DNA of 24,432 nt, from contig JANBRJ010000146.1 in NCBI GenBank assembly GCA_027577595.1, positions 1-24,432 on the forward strand. The letters are read 5' to 3'. Below, in pieces: positions 9,485-17,970 of the stretch. Positions within the stretch are counted from its first letter, which is position 1; every line of letters begins with the position of its first letter. The translations under genes and the position numbers were made by a program. This DNA is from Coemansia sp. RSA 487 (Eukaryota; Kickxellomycota; Kickxellomycetes; Kickxellales; Kickxellaceae). The notes beneath the pieces are model-generated. The model had not been told where the DNA came from. It ran no database searches and saw nothing but the letters and a program-made list of their open reading frames with translations.

Positions 9485-9963
9485 AAAATTTTGTTTTTTT
9501 TGCCTTTAGCTTTTATTTGTACTGGTTCAAATATTCTTGCTCGTGACGCGAGTAAACAAACAAGTGTCAGCTATAGTGTTTATTTAGAAACAAAAATGAG
9601 TGAAAAAGGACTAGCTGGACATGTAAAGTTTGTATAAAAATAGCTGTGCTGATTGCTGGGTATTGCTTTTCGTTCGGCTTCTGGTAAAGCCCTCCCATTA
9701 GCTTTGCTGCCTTGGGATGGGTTTGTTCTGCTCGTTAGTTAGCTTTGCCTGAGAATCACTTGGCACAGTTGAGAAAAACTTTACTTGACTGTCCAATGTG
9801 CTTACAAAGCTATCTTTGATGCGCTGGTAAAATGTAGAGACGCACATGCCAGTGAATTATTTATTACGTTTTCCTCTCTACAGTATGTAGTTTATTCTTG
9901 AAATACCTCAGAATATAGGCGTAGGGGTTTTTAGAGTTGTTGCGAGTGTTCAAAATATTATAA
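9485..9963. other. Spacer between convergent 3' ends
   Basis: AT-rich, holding the 3' ends of the UBX gene (+) and DUF4246 copy A (-). No other feature was seen. Confidence 0.5.
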
Positions 9964-11727
9964 TTAATGTTCACAAAGGGTGAACGTAGTAGAGAATAGC
10001 ATGTCGTCAGCACCTTCATCCCTTGCTGTGCGCTCGGCCATTAGATCCAGACGAATTTGCTTAGCATCGTCAAGACTAATCGGGAAAGACACATTATCGT
10101 AAATTGTGCTTTGGACCAAGCTGGGAAGCTCGCTAATAGGGTTGCCATCTGCAAATGCCTCGATCCACCAGTCCTGTTGCTGCGGCGGCACAATCTCGGT
10201 CGATGGAATCCTAGTCGACGGATCGATGAAAAAGAAGGCAAAGATCTTGCGATGTCCTGGTTTGGTCGGGTCAACCAGCTTGAATCCACCGACCTTGTGC
10301 TGGTAAATGTTAGGGAACACGATGCACCGACCATTCTTGGTTTCCACTTGACCTATATTCTGGATCAGGTACTCATCATCTTCCCATCCACCATCAAGAC
10401 CATATGCCAGTTTAACACCTTGGGAATCGCCTTGCTCGTAATCAATGTTATAGCCAACACACTCTCTGAATGCCAGGCCACTCTCGGTAACGTTCTCGAC
10501 ATCGTAATAGTATATTCCTGTGGCAATGATGCGCTCATTGGCCATTGCTTCTACGTGCCAGCTGCCGCCTTCATATTCAGGATTCTCGGGAGTCAGCTGA
10601 ATGTTGCTCATCTTAAAGATTGCTTGCAGTTTTCTGCCGCGTAGACTACATGGCTCAGTGGGCCGATCTGGAGCGACAAACGGCTCTGGTTGCGGGTGAA
10701 CAAATTGCCTAGATTCCAGCCACTCATCGTGCCTGTCCTCATAGTCAGAAGCGTCATAGTCCTCAGGTTCAGTATCTTCGGCAACATGCCAGTTGTAAGC
10801 ATCAGGGCTGGTTTTTATTTTATGTGGGTGAGCAAGATCGGTCACAACCTGTTCAAGCAGTGGCACAAACTTGCTAAACACCTTGGCGACAGTCGGATAA
10901 AATTCCTTGTGACGAACTGGATGCAGGTTGTTGATGTACGACTTCACCTCGGAACTGCCGTCGTCGTTCACCCAGAACTCTGTTGGTAGCCAGCAGTATT
11001 TCGTAGAAATAAAGTTGTTCGTGTATTCATAGCTTTGTTGGGCTTTTTTTGGGAAATAGTATTCCGTGCCCTTGTCCGTCGAGATTTTTGCCACAGCATC
11101 TCTCCACTTGTCAAACGACCCTGGACATTCTCCAAACGACTTGAGCTGCAGCGCTGCCTCTGGAGATTCGATGGGCTTATCTAGGATCATCGAGCGCTCA
11201 TAAACTATCGGACAAAGCGACGGATGGACGAGGTTGAGAACCTGGTTGTTGCTATTTGGGTGCCAGTCCCTTTCTCTGGCAGGGACATCTTCCAGTTTAG
11301 CCGCATAGCGCTTCACTTCCTCCTCAGTGTCCTTGTCGATAAGCGAATCGGATATCCACACCTTCTCCACAGAGCTAAGATGAATACCATTCCCTGGAGT
11401 ATGCAAAGTAGCGCAATATTCGAGCTCTTCAAACACGTAGTCGAGCTCCTTGCCAGTCAGCTCGGGCTCTTGCTGTGTGGCTTCTGAAATCCAGTGCGTA
11501 CGTACCTCAGCATCCTTCATCTTGGTCATCCAATCGACCTTGCCGCGAATAGCACTGCAGAGTTGGCGGATACGCTTTTCGGAGAGAGTGTTGAACTGAC
11601 AATGGTCATTGTTGTAAATAGCACCAGGCTTGTAGCGCTCTCGAATAAGCTCATCAATAGATTTTTCAGATGCGATGGCAGGTGCTGCTTGAGGCTCGGT
11701 GGAGGATGAAGTGTGCTGCTCAGACAT
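9964..11727 (-). CDS. DUF4246 (PF14033-type) protein, copy A
   Basis: Single-exon, 587 aa. The family is known mainly from fungi and has no settled function. Conserved blocks are NTLSEKRIRQL near the N-terminus, VHPSLCPIVY, PTEFWVNDDG with SYINNLHP, and then a core: GGSWHVEAM (His391, Glu393), GRCIVFPNIYQHKV (His477) and PGHRKIFAFFFIDP (Arg493), followed by IVPPQQQDWW. A His-x-Glu, a distal His and a following Arg before a beta strand is the ligand pattern of Fe(II)/2-oxoglutarate oxygenases; this is my inference. There is no signal peptide or membrane helix. Copy B, 5,910 bp away, is colinear without indels except near the N-terminus. Four tracts are almost identical in DNA (10164-10332, 10481-10798, 10862-11017, 11045-11600), separated by strongly diverged patches. 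Confidence 0.85.
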   Translation of the reverse strand: MSEQHTSSSTEPQAAPAIASEKSIDELIRERYKPGAIYNNDHCQFNTLSEKRIRQLCSAIRGKVDWMTKMKDAEVRTHWISEATQQEPELTGKELDYVFEELEYCATLHTPGNGIHLSSVEKVWISDSLIDKDTEEEVKRYAAKLEDVPARERDWHPNSNNQVLNLVHPSLCPIVYERSMILDKPIESPEAALQLKSFGECPGSFDKWRDAVAKISTDKGTEYYFPKKAQQSYEYTNNFISTKYCWLPTEFWVNDDGSSEVKSYINNLHPVRHKEFYPTVAKVFSKFVPLLEQVVTDLAHPHKIKTSPDAYNWHVAEDTEPEDYDASDYEDRHDEWLESRQFVHPQPEPFVAPDRPTEPCSLRGRKLQAIFKMSNIQLTPENPEYEGGSWHVEAMANERIIATGIYYYDVENVTESGLAFRECVGYNIDYEQGDSQGVKLAYGLDGGWEDDEYLIQNIGQVETKNGRCIVFPNIYQHKVGGFKLVDPTKPGHRKIFAFFFIDPSTRIPSTEIVPPQQQDWWIEAFADGNPISELPSLVQSTIYDNVSFPISLDDAKQIRLDLMAERTARDEGADDMLFSTTFTLCEH

Positions 11728-12257
11728 GATTGTAAATATTGTTATGAAAAGAAAAGATGAAGGAAAGAAAGAAAGGAAGGCTGAATGTGATTGACAATGG
11801 TTCCTGATTTTTATACCTGCTCAATAAGTTTGCTTATTTCTCGATGGCTGCGGAAAACAGGCAGATGCAGCAACTCCAAAAAGCTCGCAGAAGCGATATA
11901 CATGAACAATTTCTCTGTCGATTATCATGTTCCTTCATGCTGTTCTGTCAAATGCAGACAAGTTTTACTTTACAATAGTATCCCGAGTTAAAGTCCGTGT
12001 CGCTCTTGTCACTGAATCCATTAAACTTTCATGCTCGCTCAACACAAATGTTGCAAACCCCTCCCCCAAAACAGATGTCGGATCAAGTAAAGTACATGGT
12101 ATAAAAATGGTAGAATTTACGAACAATTGAAGGTATAAAAGAACAGCAAAAAAGGAGCTAGCGAAGATTAGAAAATAAAAAAAACATGGACCCTAAACAC
12201 AAATGGATTTCGTCTATAGATACCAATTGGACATTGAAAACAATGATTAATTGACTA
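11728..12257. other. Promoter region of DUF4246 copy A and 3' end of ceramide synthase
   Basis: The first 100 bp are the purine-rich leader and core promoter of copy A. The rest shows no gene. The distal part must hold the 3' untranslated region of the ceramide synthase gene. Confidence 0.45.
11800..11816 (-). promoter_or_regulatory. Core promoter block of DUF4246 copy A (TATA type)
   Basis: On the minus strand GTATAAAAATCAGGAAC lies about 75-90 bp before the start codon. Copy B has GTATAAGGTCCAGGAAC at 17743-17759; 13 of 17 bases agree, with all differences in the four central bases. The TATA role is inferred from sequence and position. Confidence 0.45.
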
Positions 12258-13667
12258 TTAGTCAATGGCCAGATCCTGGGATGTCAATGTAGATGCGTTA
12301 CTACTGTCATTAATAGTGTTGTTGTCGATGGCCAAGCTCTTTTTGTCCGCTAATAGGTCAGGCAAGGCACTGCTGTTATCATCGATGGAGGCACCTTCAT
12401 CGTCGGAGCGGTTGTCGTTGGCATCCTCGCCCTTGATAAGCATGCGCTGAATGACCTTGACGATTAAGACAAACCAGTACAGCAAGATAAGCTGAAGCAC
12501 GCACAACAAGATCCAAAAGAAGCTGGCAACCGAAGGCGACGCGTACGAGTTCGGGTAGTGTGGAAAGCGCTTTTCATAGGGTATCACATCAAGCCCTTGT
12601 TTCCAACTCGAGAGCATCATCTTGATGCACAGATAGTGCTTTGTGAAGACCCACGAAGCCGCAAATAAGCCAAAAAGAACGTTGGGCATGGCCTTGCTTC
12701 CCATGTACCGGAACATCTTGGCGCTGGTCAGAAAGATATCGGGGAAATCCATGACAAGCATAAACGCATGGCCGAAGCGAGTAAAATGGCACTGGTAGGA
12801 GGAAAGAACCAGGAAGATTGTGACTGCATGGTGTGTCAACATTTCAAAGTGGTCCTTACGGCGCTCTTCGACGTGGATTGTGTAGACATTGGACAGCCAA
12901 AAGGCGGTCTGCACCAGGTAGTACCACTTGAGTCCGTAGGGCATGAGAACATGGTCGTCGGGATAGTTTGCAAACAGCGTTGCTGTGGTCATGTAGTATG
13001 GCGAGTTCTGCCACACGCGGAAGCCGACGGTCCACGACACAGTGATGTACAGGAGCATCCACGCCATTTCGCTGAAGCGCCGGATCTCACGCGAGCCCTT
13101 GACCGAGATCAGACTGGCAATTGCAGGCATTATCAAGCGCAGACACAGAGCACGCGCCGCGATAATCTGCACTATCCAGCAGGCAACGAATTTGATGTCG
13201 TGGATGCCGCGCACGTAGCGGACACCGTGAGAGTCGACAGTCATAGCCTTGTGCTGCAGCTGGATGCACAGCAGCGGCCACTGGTATCCGGCAGAGTAGC
13301 AGCCGTGGACAATGGCAAGGAGAAAGAGCGAAAGGTGCAATTCGTTGTTGGCTAGCCAGATCAGAGTGGGGTTGCATGTGTTGAAGACAATGTTCTTTCC
13401 GGATGTGTATTTCTTTTTCGTCTGTTTTTTACCAGCTGAGAACTGCTGCAAATTGGCACTGTTTTCTAGGACCACACCCTCTCCAAGGCTCTCAGCGGAC
13501 GGCATCTCCTTACGGCGCGAGCGCAGTTTGCGAGTGGGTTTCATTGCAGACGCACAGGGCCTCAGCAGGCTGGCTATCTTGTTAGCTCGGTCAGGTTCGA
13601 TATTGCGATACGAGTTCTCAATGCCAGACATTGAGCTGCTTGGCTCGCGTTTCTCGAGCAGCGACAT
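12258..13667 (-). CDS. LAG1: Ceramide synthase, Lag1/TLC family
   Basis: Single-exon, 469 aa. A basic cytosolic N-terminus (about 1-95, with KLRSRRKE and KKQTKKKY) precedes a multi-span TLC domain. The Lag1 motif is clear: ERRKDHFEMLTHHAVT with His279-His280, then FTRFGHAF and MDFPDIFL with Asp307 and Asp310. These His and Asp residues are essential in yeast Lag1/Lac1. Several hydrophobic spans are visible, among them about 105-135, 160-185 and 325-345, plus one close to the C-terminus. The tail (about 415-469) is acidic and Ser/Asn-rich with repeated S/D clusters, like the CK2-phosphorylated tails of fungal and animal ceramide synthases. It N-acylates sphingoid bases with acyl-CoA in the ER. 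Neighbours: a head-to-head alkaline ceramidase, the reverse enzyme, and DUF4246 copy A downstream on the same strand. Confidence 0.93.
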   Translation of the reverse strand: MSLLEKREPSSSMSGIENSYRNIEPDRANKIASLLRPCASAMKPTRKLRSRRKEMPSAESLGEGVVLENSANLQQFSAGKKQTKKKYTSGKNIVFNTCNPTLIWLANNELHLSLFLLAIVHGCYSAGYQWPLLCIQLQHKAMTVDSHGVRYVRGIHDIKFVACWIVQIIAARALCLRLIMPAIASLISVKGSREIRRFSEMAWMLLYITVSWTVGFRVWQNSPYYMTTATLFANYPDDHVLMPYGLKWYYLVQTAFWLSNVYTIHVEERRKDHFEMLTHHAVTIFLVLSSYQCHFTRFGHAFMLVMDFPDIFLTSAKMFRYMGSKAMPNVLFGLFAASWVFTKHYLCIKMMLSSWKQGLDVIPYEKRFPHYPNSYASPSVASFFWILLCVLQLILLYWFVLIVKVIQRMLIKGEDANDNRSDDEGASIDDNSSALPDLLADKKSLAIDNNTINDSSNASTLTSQDLAID

Positions 13668-13900
13668 CAGAGACTAAATAAGAACGAGATAAGAGAACGA
13701 AAAACGTGGATAATGGAAAAAGGAATTCAGACAAGCGGAACTTTTGGGTAAATGTGGGGCAAAGAGTGAAAGAACAGGGAGAAGATTTTGCAGATTCCGC
13801 CTTTCCGAAATCTGATACATAGAACTTCCACACCATTTGCCGCGTGTCTCAAAAAACGAGCTTTCAAAAAGTATAAAGTCTCGAGCAATCAGCTTTGCAG

Positions 13901-13918
13901 TTTTATGCATGCATAAAA
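13901..13918. repeat. Perfect 18-bp palindrome with GCATGC core
   Basis: TTTTATGCATGCATAAAA is its own reverse complement, and GCATGCAT repeats at 13921-13928. It may be a dimeric factor site in the sphingolipid gene promoter, or a simple sequence. Confidence 0.5.
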
Positions 13919-13969
13919 AAGCATGCATTTGTCAGAAAGAAACAAATTGTGTGGAGCATATTAACAGAG

Positions 13970-14098
13970 ATGGCCAGAACATTTGCAAAACAAGTTGAGC
14001 TAGAAACAAATTGTCTAGTTGATGCAACCAATTACTGGAAGCAGCTTGCATATCTGAAAGCCTCGAATTCTTTATTCGAGACACTTGCACAAATCTAA
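13970..14098 (+). CDS. Possible small protein, 42 aa, unrecognised
   Basis: ATG in GAGATGGC context opens a 42-codon frame that starts MARTFAKQVELETNC and contains DATNYWKQLAYLKAS. The composition is that of a folded, helical small protein rather than a random AT-rich frame. A TATAAA at 13872-13877 lies about 95 bp upstream. There is no membrane span and no family is recognised. It sits inside the spacer between the ceramide genes. It could be a real micro-protein, an upstream ORF on a long ceramidase leader, or chance. Confidence 0.3.
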   Translation: MARTFAKQVELETNCLVDATNYWKQLAYLKASNSLFETLAQI

Positions 14099-14654
14099 CC
14101 CCACAAAAATTTCCATTATTAGGAAGAGACAATATTCGAGAAAGATCTATATTGGCGTCTTTTTTTTTTTTTAAAAAAAACTCTATTTTACAGACACAAA
14201 TCAGTGAATCAGGTCATCCGAATAAATAAGGGTGCTGCAGGGGGAGCGTGCGGAAAAAGGATGGCAGATAACGATCCCCGACAGATGGGCGCAGACTGCA
14301 CTCACACAACAGCGAACACCTTGCTCTTTTTGTTGATGCCGGATTTCCGCATTGCCAGAACCAAAGGTGAATGGGGAGAGCCAAAAGAAGCAATTATTTG
14401 GTTTGATTTCCTGTTAGTTTTAATAACAGTGGTGAGGCACTTTCAAACAAACCGGGAAAGCTGCTTTTGTAAATTTTTTCCCAAGCACATTTCTACAACT
14501 CAGATATTATCCAGTTTTATTTTATAATTTTGCCACACTTGATTACAAAGTATTATTTCGGACAGGCTACAAGTGCTATTCAATATTCAACCAACAGCTT
14601 AAAAGGAATTGCATACTTTCTAATACTTGTTTCGCAACATAACATTTGCTGAAA

Positions 14655-15770
14655 ATGGGAATGATATTGGAAGACAACATCCGCGACCCACATTCTTACT
14701 TCTGGGGCGAAAGGTAAGAAGACCACTACATCTGTTTTTATTGTAGATATGGCACTATTAGAAGTGAGGTTTGGGCAATGGCTCCGTTTGGACTGCTAGG
14801 CGCTAACGTGCTATCTTTATAATTCATCTGGGGATCCTATTTTATCTTAGGACATCCACGCTTGATTGGTGTGAGGTAAGCCAACTGTTTATATCTGCAT
14901 CTAATGTTTTTATTACATTATTGTATGTACAAATACACTAGTGTTCTGTATTTAATTATTTTTGTTGTTTTGTTTACACAAACATAAGCGCGTTTGCCGC
15001 TGTAGGAAAACTATGCGGTCAGCAATTACATCGCCGAGTTTTGGAACGTAATGACCAATGTTACAATGACGGCAATTGCTCTTTTGGGAGTCTACAATTC
15101 AATAAAGTATAACCAAGGCAAGCGCGTGACTGCTATCTACCTGGCCATGCTCTTGGTGGGTACCGGGTCTGTTTGCTTCCATGCAACACTCAAATACTCT
15201 ACACAGCTTCTGGACGAGCTGCCCATGCTATATGTGTGTACAATTGCCTTCTACTCGCTTTTGGAGATCGAGAAGAAGATCAGGCATGGGTGGAAATTGC
15301 CTGTAACGCTTGCTGTTTTCCAGACATTCATTACGCTGACGTACATGTTCTGGCTGCAGAGCCCAGTGTTCCACCAAGTGGTTTTTGCGGTTTCTGCATT
15401 CGGCGCAGGGCTCTTTGCCTACAAGCGACTCAACGACCCACGCGTCAACAGCGACGCTCGACGGCTTCTAGTTCGGCTCTTTATGCTTGGACACATATGC
15501 ATGCTCAGTGGGTTCTTTGTCTGGAATCTGGACAACATCTTTTGCGACCAGCTGCGCAGCTATCGATCGTATGTGGGGATGCCGCTGGATGTAGTGCTTC
15601 AGCTCCACGGTTGGTGGCATATTCTGACAGGGTATGGCTGCGGTTATATGCTTCTGCTTGTGCATTATGTAAAGCTTGCGTATATTGGCCATAGCCATCT
15701 GTTCACTGTAAAATACTTTCTAGGTATATTCCCCCATATCACGCTACGCGAACCAAAAAAGCTCGATTAA
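14655..15770 (+). CDS. Alkaline ceramidase (ACER/Ypc1 family), three exons
   Basis: Exons are 14655-14713, 14851-14875 (only 25 nt) and 15006-15770, with introns GTAAGA...TTAG and GTAAGC...GTAG. Together they give 282 aa. The splices rebuild TSTLDWCEENYAVSNYIAEFW, which carries the calcium-binding residues Asp25, Trp26, Glu28, Asn30 and Glu39 known from ACER3. The zinc and catalytic residues are also present: Ser83 and His87 (GSVCFHATLKY), Asp98 (QLLDELPM), and His229 and His233 (LHGWWHILTG). About seven hydrophobic spans follow. The enzyme hydrolyses ceramide to sphingoid base and fatty acid in ER or Golgi membranes; yeast Ypc1/Ydc1 can also run in reverse. It is divergent from ceramide synthase and converges on DUF4246 copy B with 103 bp between stop codons. 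Confidence 0.93.
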
Positions 15771-15873
15771 TGAATATAACTATTGTTTTGTTTATTCTTG
15801 GGTTGATATGACTAAAAAAGATGTGTGGTCGGTACTTTCATAACATGAAAAAATCCAACAGAAATCTTTTTTA
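15771..15873. other. Short convergent spacer, ceramidase and DUF4246 copy B
   Basis: Both 3' ends lie in 103 bp, so the two transcripts probably overlap at their tails. This is inferred from spacing. Confidence 0.5.
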
Positions 15874-17652
15874 TCAATGTTCACATAGCGTAAACGTAGG
15901 TGCAAACAGTTCACCAGCAGCACCTTCATTCCCTGCTGTGCGCTCGGCCATTAGATCCAGACGAATTTGCTTGGCATCGTCAAGACTAATCGGGAACGAA
16001 ACATTGCTGTAAACAAGACTTTGCACCAAGCTGGGAAGCTCGCTAATAGGGTTGCCATCTGCAAATGTCTCGGTCCACCAGTCCTGTTGCTGCGGCGGCA
16101 CAATCTCGGTCGATGGAATCCTAGTCGACGGATCGATGAAAAAGAAGGCAAAGATCTTGCGATGTCCTGGTTTGGTCGGGTCAACCAGCTTGAATCCACC
16201 GACCTTGTGCTGGTAAATGTTAGGGAACACGATGCACCGACCGTTCTTGGTTTCTACCTGGCCTACACTCTGAACCATATTCTCCTCATTATCATAATCG
16301 GCATCCAGACCATATCCAAGCCTAACGCCTTCGCCATCATGTTGTTCATAATGAAGATATTGGTCAATGCTTTCCCTAAACGCTAGATCGCTCTCGGTAA
16401 CGTTCTCGACATCGTAATAGTATATTCCTGTGGCAATGATGCGCTCATTGGCCATTGCTTCTACGTGCCAGCTGCCGCCTTCATATTCAGGATTCTCGGG
16501 AGTCAGCTGAATGTTGCTCATCTTAAAGATTGCTTGCAGTTTTCTGCCGCGTAGACTACATGGCTCAGTGGGCCGATCTGGAGCGACAAACGGCTCTGGT
16601 TGCGGGTGAACAAATTGCCTAGATTCCAGCCACTCATCGTGCCTGTCCTCATAGTCAGAAGCGTCATAGTCCTCAGGTTCAGTATCTTCGGCAACATGCC
16701 AGTTGTAAACATCAGGTTTCACCCTCTCATCGCGTGGGTAGGCCAGGTCAGTCACAACTTGCTCGAGCAGCGGCACAAACTTGCTAAACACCTTGGCGAC
16801 AGTCGGATAAAATTCCTTGTGACGAACTGGATGCAGGTTGTTGATGTACGACTTCACCTCGGAACTGCCGTCGTCGTTCACCCAGAACTCTGTTGGTAGC
16901 CAGCAGTATTTCGTAGAAATAAAGTTGCTCGTGTACTCATAGCTTCGTATTTTCTTTTTTGGGAAATAGTATTCCGTGCCCTTGTCCGTCGAGATTTTTG
17001 CCACAGCATCTCTCCACTTGTCAAACGACCCTGGACATTCTCCAAACGACTTGAGCTGCAGCGCTGCCTCTGGAGATTCGATGGGCTTATCTAGGATCAT
17101 CGAGCGCTCATAAACTATCGGACAAAGCGACGGATGGACGAGGTTGAGAACCTGGTTGTTGCTATTTGGGTGCCAGTCCCTTTCTCTGGCAGGGACATCT
17201 TCCAGTTTAGCCGCATAGCGCTTCACTTCCTCCTCAGTGTCCTTGTCGATAAGCGAATCGGATATCCACACCTTCTCCACAGAGCTAAGATGAATACCAT
17301 TCCCTGGAGTATGCAAAGTAGCGCAATATTCGAGCTCTTCAAACACGTAGTCGAGCTCCTTGCCAGTCAGCTCAGGCTCTTGCTGTGTGGCTTCTGAAAT
17401 CCAGTGCGTACGTACCTCAGCATCCTTCATCTTGGTCATCCAATCGACCTTGCCGCGAATAGCACTGCAGAGTTGGCGGATACGCTTTTCGGAGAGAGTG
17501 TTGAACTGACGAAGGTTACCATTATAAATAGCACCAGGCTCGTAGTGCTTCTGGATCAGCTCATCGACAGAGTCAGCAGCAGCAGCAGCAGCAGCGGTGG
17601 GCTCTATCGAGTGGACGCTTGCGGAAGACAACGAATCACCAGGGCTTGACAT
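15874..17652 (-). CDS. DUF4246 (PF14033-type) protein, copy B
   Basis: Single-exon, 592 aa, paralogue of copy A. The proposed oxygenase residues are kept: His396, Glu398, His482 and Arg498. The N-terminal 45 residues differ; here they contain seven alanines in a row encoded by a CAG/GCT run at 17574-17594, which explains most of the length difference. The diverged patches (residues about 417-470, about 309-328, about 236-250, and the first 45) differ at silent as well as replacement sites. The DNA between them is virtually identical to copy A, which points to gene conversion rather than selection alone. No signal peptide or membrane span is seen. The substrate is unknown. It sits 3' to 3' with the ceramidase gene, and the next gene upstream is MCCC1. 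Confidence 0.85.
   Translation of the reverse strand: MSSPGDSLSSASVHSIEPTAAAAAAADSVDELIQKHYEPGAIYNGNLRQFNTLSEKRIRQLCSAIRGKVDWMTKMKDAEVRTHWISEATQQEPELTGKELDYVFEELEYCATLHTPGNGIHLSSVEKVWISDSLIDKDTEEEVKRYAAKLEDVPARERDWHPNSNNQVLNLVHPSLCPIVYERSMILDKPIESPEAALQLKSFGECPGSFDKWRDAVAKISTDKGTEYYFPKKKIRSYEYTSNFISTKYCWLPTEFWVNDDGSSEVKSYINNLHPVRHKEFYPTVAKVFSKFVPLLEQVVTDLAYPRDERVKPDVYNWHVAEDTEPEDYDASDYEDRHDEWLESRQFVHPQPEPFVAPDRPTEPCSLRGRKLQAIFKMSNIQLTPENPEYEGGSWHVEAMANERIIATGIYYYDVENVTESDLAFRESIDQYLHYEQHDGEGVRLGYGLDADYDNEENMVQSVGQVETKNGRCIVFPNIYQHKVGGFKLVDPTKPGHRKIFAFFFIDPSTRIPSTEIVPPQQQDWWTETFADGNPISELPSLVQSLVYSNVSFPISLDDAKQIRLDLMAERTAGNEGAAGELFAPTFTLCEH
17574..17594. repeat. (CAG)7 run coding for polyalanine in DUF4246 copy B
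   Basis: Seven CAG units on the plus strand read as GCT (Ala) codons on the coding strand. The run is absent from copy A. Confidence 0.85.
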
Positions 17653-17742
17653 TGTTTAATGCTGGCTATTTGATGATGAGAAAAGATATAAAGAGATAAA
17701 GATAAAGGAAAGGGACGAAAAGTGGCAGACCGCCAAATGCAA

Positions 17743-17759
17743 GTTCCTGGACCTTATAC
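17743..17759 (-). promoter_or_regulatory. Core promoter block of DUF4246 copy B
   Basis: On the minus strand GTATAAGGTCCAGGAAC, about 90-107 bp before the start codon, matches the copy A block at 11800-11816 at 13 of 17 bases. A TATA role is inferred. Confidence 0.4.
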
Positions 17760-17846
17760 TTGCTTGTGAAAGGTTGTCTTTTTCCTCCTGGCTGCTGCGC
17801 AAAGTGCATCAACAGCTGCATGCAAATGCTGATTTCCTTTGTTGTA

Positions 17847-17970
17847 TTTTGCAAAACTAATATTGCGTCGAATAAGAAGGATGTATACGCGTCGAATGGT
17901 TAAAGGTTTGCAGTGGTGATAATGCATCTTGCATTCCAAGAAAAAGTCATTTGCACAGGCGTGGCTTATG
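17847..17970 (+). repeat. Left arm of an imperfect inverted repeat (about 120 bp)
   Basis: Aligned by eye with the reverse complement of 18282-18398, about four of five bases agree over the whole arm with a few small gaps. Shared blocks include CGTCGAATAA, GGATGTATACGC, TCGAATGGT, AATAATGCAT-like and TTCCAAG. The arm also contains GCGTCGAAT twice (17865-17873 and 17889-17897). Weaker similarity may extend outward toward 17770. Confidence 0.7.

Larger units (their letters stand above)
13668..14654. promoter_or_regulatory. 987-bp divergent promoter region of ceramide synthase and ceramidase
   Basis: This spacer lies between two start codons pointing away from each other. It holds an 18-bp palindrome (13901-13918), a TATAAA at 13872-13877 and a small ORF (13970-14098). 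A T13/A8 run lies near 14158-14180. Whether the two genes share control is inferred from layout only. Confidence 0.45.

Noticed and set aside
12768-13355. 195-codon plus-strand frame
   Set aside because: Antisense shadow of the Lag1 ceramide synthase domain.
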